DNA from: Bactericera cockerelli
Lineage: Eukaryota > Arthropoda > Insecta > Hemiptera > Triozidae
Direction of reading: 5' to 3'
Length of the DNA stretch: 64,000 nucleotides
Assembly: GCA_024516035.1 (NCBI GenBank)
Contig: CM044967.1
Span: 11,888,092-11,952,091, forward strand
Of the stretch, positions 60,803 to 64,000 are shown piece by piece. Both the position numbers and the translations under genes were made by a program. Positions within the stretch are counted from its first letter, which is position 1. The number at the start of each line of letters is the position of its first letter. The notes under the pieces were generated by a model. The model ran no database searches. It was not told the DNA's origin and saw only the letters and a program-made list of their open reading frames with translations.

Positions 60803-63619
60803 CTTGTCTCAAGTAAATATCGATGGCATCATCTCTGTGGCTGGTTGACCGGTACTGCAGGAATATTTTCACAAAACTAACCGACATTTCACGTCGAGAA
60901 AGCAAGATCTCTTTGGAAATCATAACATCGCTCCAGAAGAGCTCCACTGATTCAGATTCATCTATAAATGCCCCACGTTCTTACTATTTGCAGTGTATTT
61001 GTCTGCTATAAAGTTGATTAGCTGGAGATACCCTCCTAGCAAATCACGGATGCTATTATCTCTGCGAATTTTATTCTCTCGATACCTCACACGATTATTG
61101 CAGAAACAAGAGATATACAGTACTTGTTCTATCGGGCTAACTAGATTGATGTCGGTGTCTGGAGCTCCAATGCTTCGGCTAGGGTGAATTATAACTATCT
61201 GCATTCTTTACCTGGGTATCGTCTCTATCGATCTTCTTTACTGTTTCTTCTCAAAGATACTTATGCTGGGATGGATTAAAAAAGTGACTGAAATAATTGA
61301 TCTTGTTGAGTTTATTCAAGTTGAGTAAACACACAAACGAAAGTGGTATAGAGTACTGCAGATAATCGAGACTATTTTGTCTGGTACGAGGTTTCTATTT
61401 CCGGACTGTAACAGACAAAAACTAAGTAGATACTTTGGAGAAGAGAAATGAAAGAGCATCGGAATGGTAAGAGGTTTCCGAGAAGAGAAAAAGTGCAGTC
61501 GCTCGGTAAAAAATGAGTTCAGTATCTAAATTATACGAACTTTCATTATTTAACTCTTTAAAAAAATGGCAAATATTTTCACTCGAAATAATCTGTTTAT
61601 GAAATAGAATTTTTTTGTTGAGAATTTTAAGGTTGAGTGAAAAAAGGGGCCTCAAATTTAATGCGCCATCATTTAAAGAGTTTCCAAATTTCATAATCTA
61701 TTTTAATCTCTTCGAGTTAACGACTGTTGGATAATTTATCCTCATTTAGCATTTATCTTGTTTTAAATGGAAGGAATAATAAATTCAACCGAGCTTTAAT
61801 CAAGGCGGTGGAGAGATTTACTTAAGATTCAAGCTAAGTATCTAGGATGATGCTTTTTATTCTTTAAAATCTTCTCTTATAAATCTCCTAATTATTATTG
61901 TGACGAGCTTATGTAAAGCTGAAGCGTTTGTATCAGCAGAGCCAGCATTATTCTAAGCATCGTGCGTCTTCCTCTGAGGAAAAGTGTAAGCACGTTCCCA
62001 AAATATAACAATTTTCCACTAAACATCAGGATTTCAGCATTTATTTCCCCAAGGAAAAGCTTCATAGGTATTCCATATCATAGCGCACTCCGAGTTTATT
62101 ATTTCCCAGAGAGGTAAAAAGCTACTTCTAATTTTATTCGTGAAGTGCTCCAAGCATTTATACAACAATTAAATTCGAACAAACGTTGAGCACATGGTGC
62201 TGTAGCATCCTCAAATTTACATATCAAAATGTTTTTCATGTTTTCAGTGGAAAGAAAAGATCGCAGAGACATGTATCCCATGCTGGGAGTTTGGCTTGCG
62301 GCAGCTTATCGGTTCAGATACTTAGGATAAGGCAGCGCTCTTTTTTTGTTGTTGAAAAATTGTGAAATTTTAATCTATTTTAAAGGACTCTCTTCTGATA
62401 TCCTTCCTAAGACTGAAGGGAAAATAGATATCTATCGAGCTGTTATCAATCAAATGCTACCACGTAGAAGTTGTTGAACGCCAGGATGTTGAAGACATCA
62501 GGTGTGTATTTCAGTATCAGTATCAATATGAACAGAAAAGTGAGAAGTTGTACTAGATGTACATGAATATCAGAACATACCTTTTGCCGAATTCTTTGCC
62601 TTTATGTTCAAATAATAAACTGAATATCATGGGTTCATGTTTTCCTCAAACGACATGGAAACAACTCTAACTTGCCGTTTTGAACTAAAGAATCAGAAAG
62701 TAAAACTACATTTCAGAATAGGTTTGGAATTTTTAGCAGACATATTCTGCTCTTAATAAAGCTTAGAAAATGTTGTGATTATAAAATACTCACGATTCTT
62801 CTTCACCCATAAATCATTTTCAACAATTTTGTAATAAGATTAGGTGTAAGTATTTCAAATTTATTGCAATATGTTACTCTAGAAAATAAATAAAGATATA
62901 TTTCAGTCCGAGAGACATCTTTATAGAGTGCATAAGAAGGATAAAGAGTGACTTTCCGCTACAACAGAGTAATCGTTGTGTTAAGCTTTTCATAGTGTTA
63001 AATCAGAGTAGACCTGAACTTTTGAAGATGGAGGTTTTTGCTCCTTGGATTTGATTTTCCAGAGGATACATTAACAAAAGGAACTGTTATGGTATTTCTG
63101 TATATGACTTCGTTGTAATAATTTATCTTTCGTTCGTTCTATGTGTTTTTGTGTGTTGAAAAACTAGCTTTTTTATTTCTATTAAGAATACTCACTCTAT
63201 TTTATACAAATGCACTACAAATTTCTTCAAAAAAGTAAGTTTCGATGTCCCTATGCTCCAGGTAATATCTTTCCACATTTAGATCACAAGGCCAACTTTC
63301 AATAAATAAAAAAATGGTCTTCTTTGTTAGCTGAGAGTGAATGAATGAGAGTTTTTTAGTTTTGGTGTATATAAAAATCTGCTCCGCTTCAAAATCAACG
63401 TTTTGAAATGTTAGTTCTTAATGTATTCTTATTTTCCTCAAAATTTCCACATTGTTTTAAGCCTTAAATAGGAGGGATTTGAGGATTAAGACAACGATTA
63501 ATCTTTCCTGAGCAAGAGTAAATACATTTCAAGTCTAAACCCTTTGTCGCGTGAAATGATGTGTACTTTTGTCTTTACTTTATTTTTAAAGAAACATTAT
63601 AAAAGTACTAATACACAGT
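60803..63619. other. AT-rich spacer, no gene recognised
   Basis: A minus-strand frame at 60962-61204 has a non-repetitive peptide ending in LLGGYLQLINFIADKYTANS, which looks coding-like, but I recognise no family. Apart from that and the 62532-62578 repeat noted above, nothing could be supported. Confidence 0.4.
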
Positions 63620-63665
63620 ATTACTTCCGAGAAATTTCTAATATTAGAAATCGGAAGTATTGTGT
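63620..63665. repeat. Third copy of the palindromic CTTCCGA repeat
   Basis: TTACTTCCGAGAAATTTCTAA is followed by TATTAGAAATCGGAAGTATT and GTG. It is the cleanest copy: the two halves are complementary apart from a 2-3 base insertion in the left half. An ACACAGTA on the left mirrors the TATTGTGT on the right. Confidence 0.7.
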
Positions 63666-63841
63666 TTTTTTCAATTTATCGAAGAAATAATTTTAAGGTT
63701 TTTCTGTTTTAATCTCAAAACTGATGTCACAAATTACACAAACTCACGTTACTAGACCTTGTTTCGAGTGCTACTAGCGTGCCCTCGGCAGTATAAACAA
63801 GGTAATTTATATTCTAGTATGTTCTATTCTACTGAAATATG

Positions 63842-63921
63842 GCATGCTCGAACCACTGACCACCAGATTATCAGTCCTTCTTCATCTGCCTGAAGGATTG
63901 AGCTACACCGATGTGGCATAA
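63842..63921 (-). repeat. tRNA-like SINE head
   Basis: On the minus strand, GGTGTAGCTCAATCCTTCAGGC (A-box region) is followed by GGACTGATAATCTGGTGGTC (anticodon-arm-like) and the B-box-like AGTGGTTCGAGCATGCC. The acceptor and T arms do not pair as in a working tRNA. It is followed by AT-rich sequence to the end of the window. Confidence 0.5.
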
Positions 63922-64000
63922 TTATTTTCTAGGAATTTTATGACGAGTTAGAGACCACAACTGATGTCAAAGGGATTCTGAAAAACGCTTGAGGGAGATT

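Noticed and set aside
1..64000. CRISPR arrays, operons, ribosomal RNA
   Set aside because: No regularly spaced identical repeats, no bacterial-type gene packing and no rRNA-like sequence were seen.

Overview
The window is AT-rich animal nuclear DNA, most likely from an insect. The evidence is one long, intron-free coding exon for a Toll-family receptor of the Toll-7/18-wheeler class, surrounded by non-coding DNA that holds tRNA-derived SINEs, MITEs, a Tc1-type DNA transposon and non-LTR retrotransposon debris. No bacterial operon, ribosomal RNA, CRISPR array or genuine tRNA gene was seen. The order of insect cannot be fixed from sequence alone; a hemipteran is a guess.

Layout. From 1 to about 33 kb nearly everything is gene-poor intergenic or intronic DNA with low-complexity tracts, a few tRNA-like SINE pieces and one perfect 23-bp hairpin. 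At 33.03-34.63 kb lies a complete but dead Tc1/mariner element: both inverted ends, TA target duplications, and a 344-codon DD34E transposase frame broken only by stop codons. At 40.63-44.39 kb is the Toll receptor exon on the minus strand. Its TIR domain is followed by an early stop, but a His-rich tail continues in another frame up to a consensus splice donor, so the 3' end of the exon appears to be frameshifted. A possible promoter and 5' leader lie just upstream, around 44.9 kb.

From 45 kb to the end the sequence becomes repeat-dense. It holds Harbinger-type MITEs (45.3, 50.1 and 53.1 kb), tRNA-like SINE heads (46.3, 46.7 and 48.6 kb), a 45-bp tandem array (46.94-47.14 kb), a 547-bp almost perfect inverted repeat (47.70-48.24 kb), the C-terminus of a non-LTR reverse transcriptase (51.4 kb), a second mobile-element protein remnant (59.9-60.2 kb), and three copies of a small palindromic repeat (59.3, 59.4 and 63.6 kb).

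The Toll receptor is the only gene recognised with confidence. The strongest points for follow-up are the broken and hidden C-terminal tail of the Toll exon and the 547-bp inverted repeat, which is either a hairpin-RNA locus, a very young foldback element or an assembly artefact.
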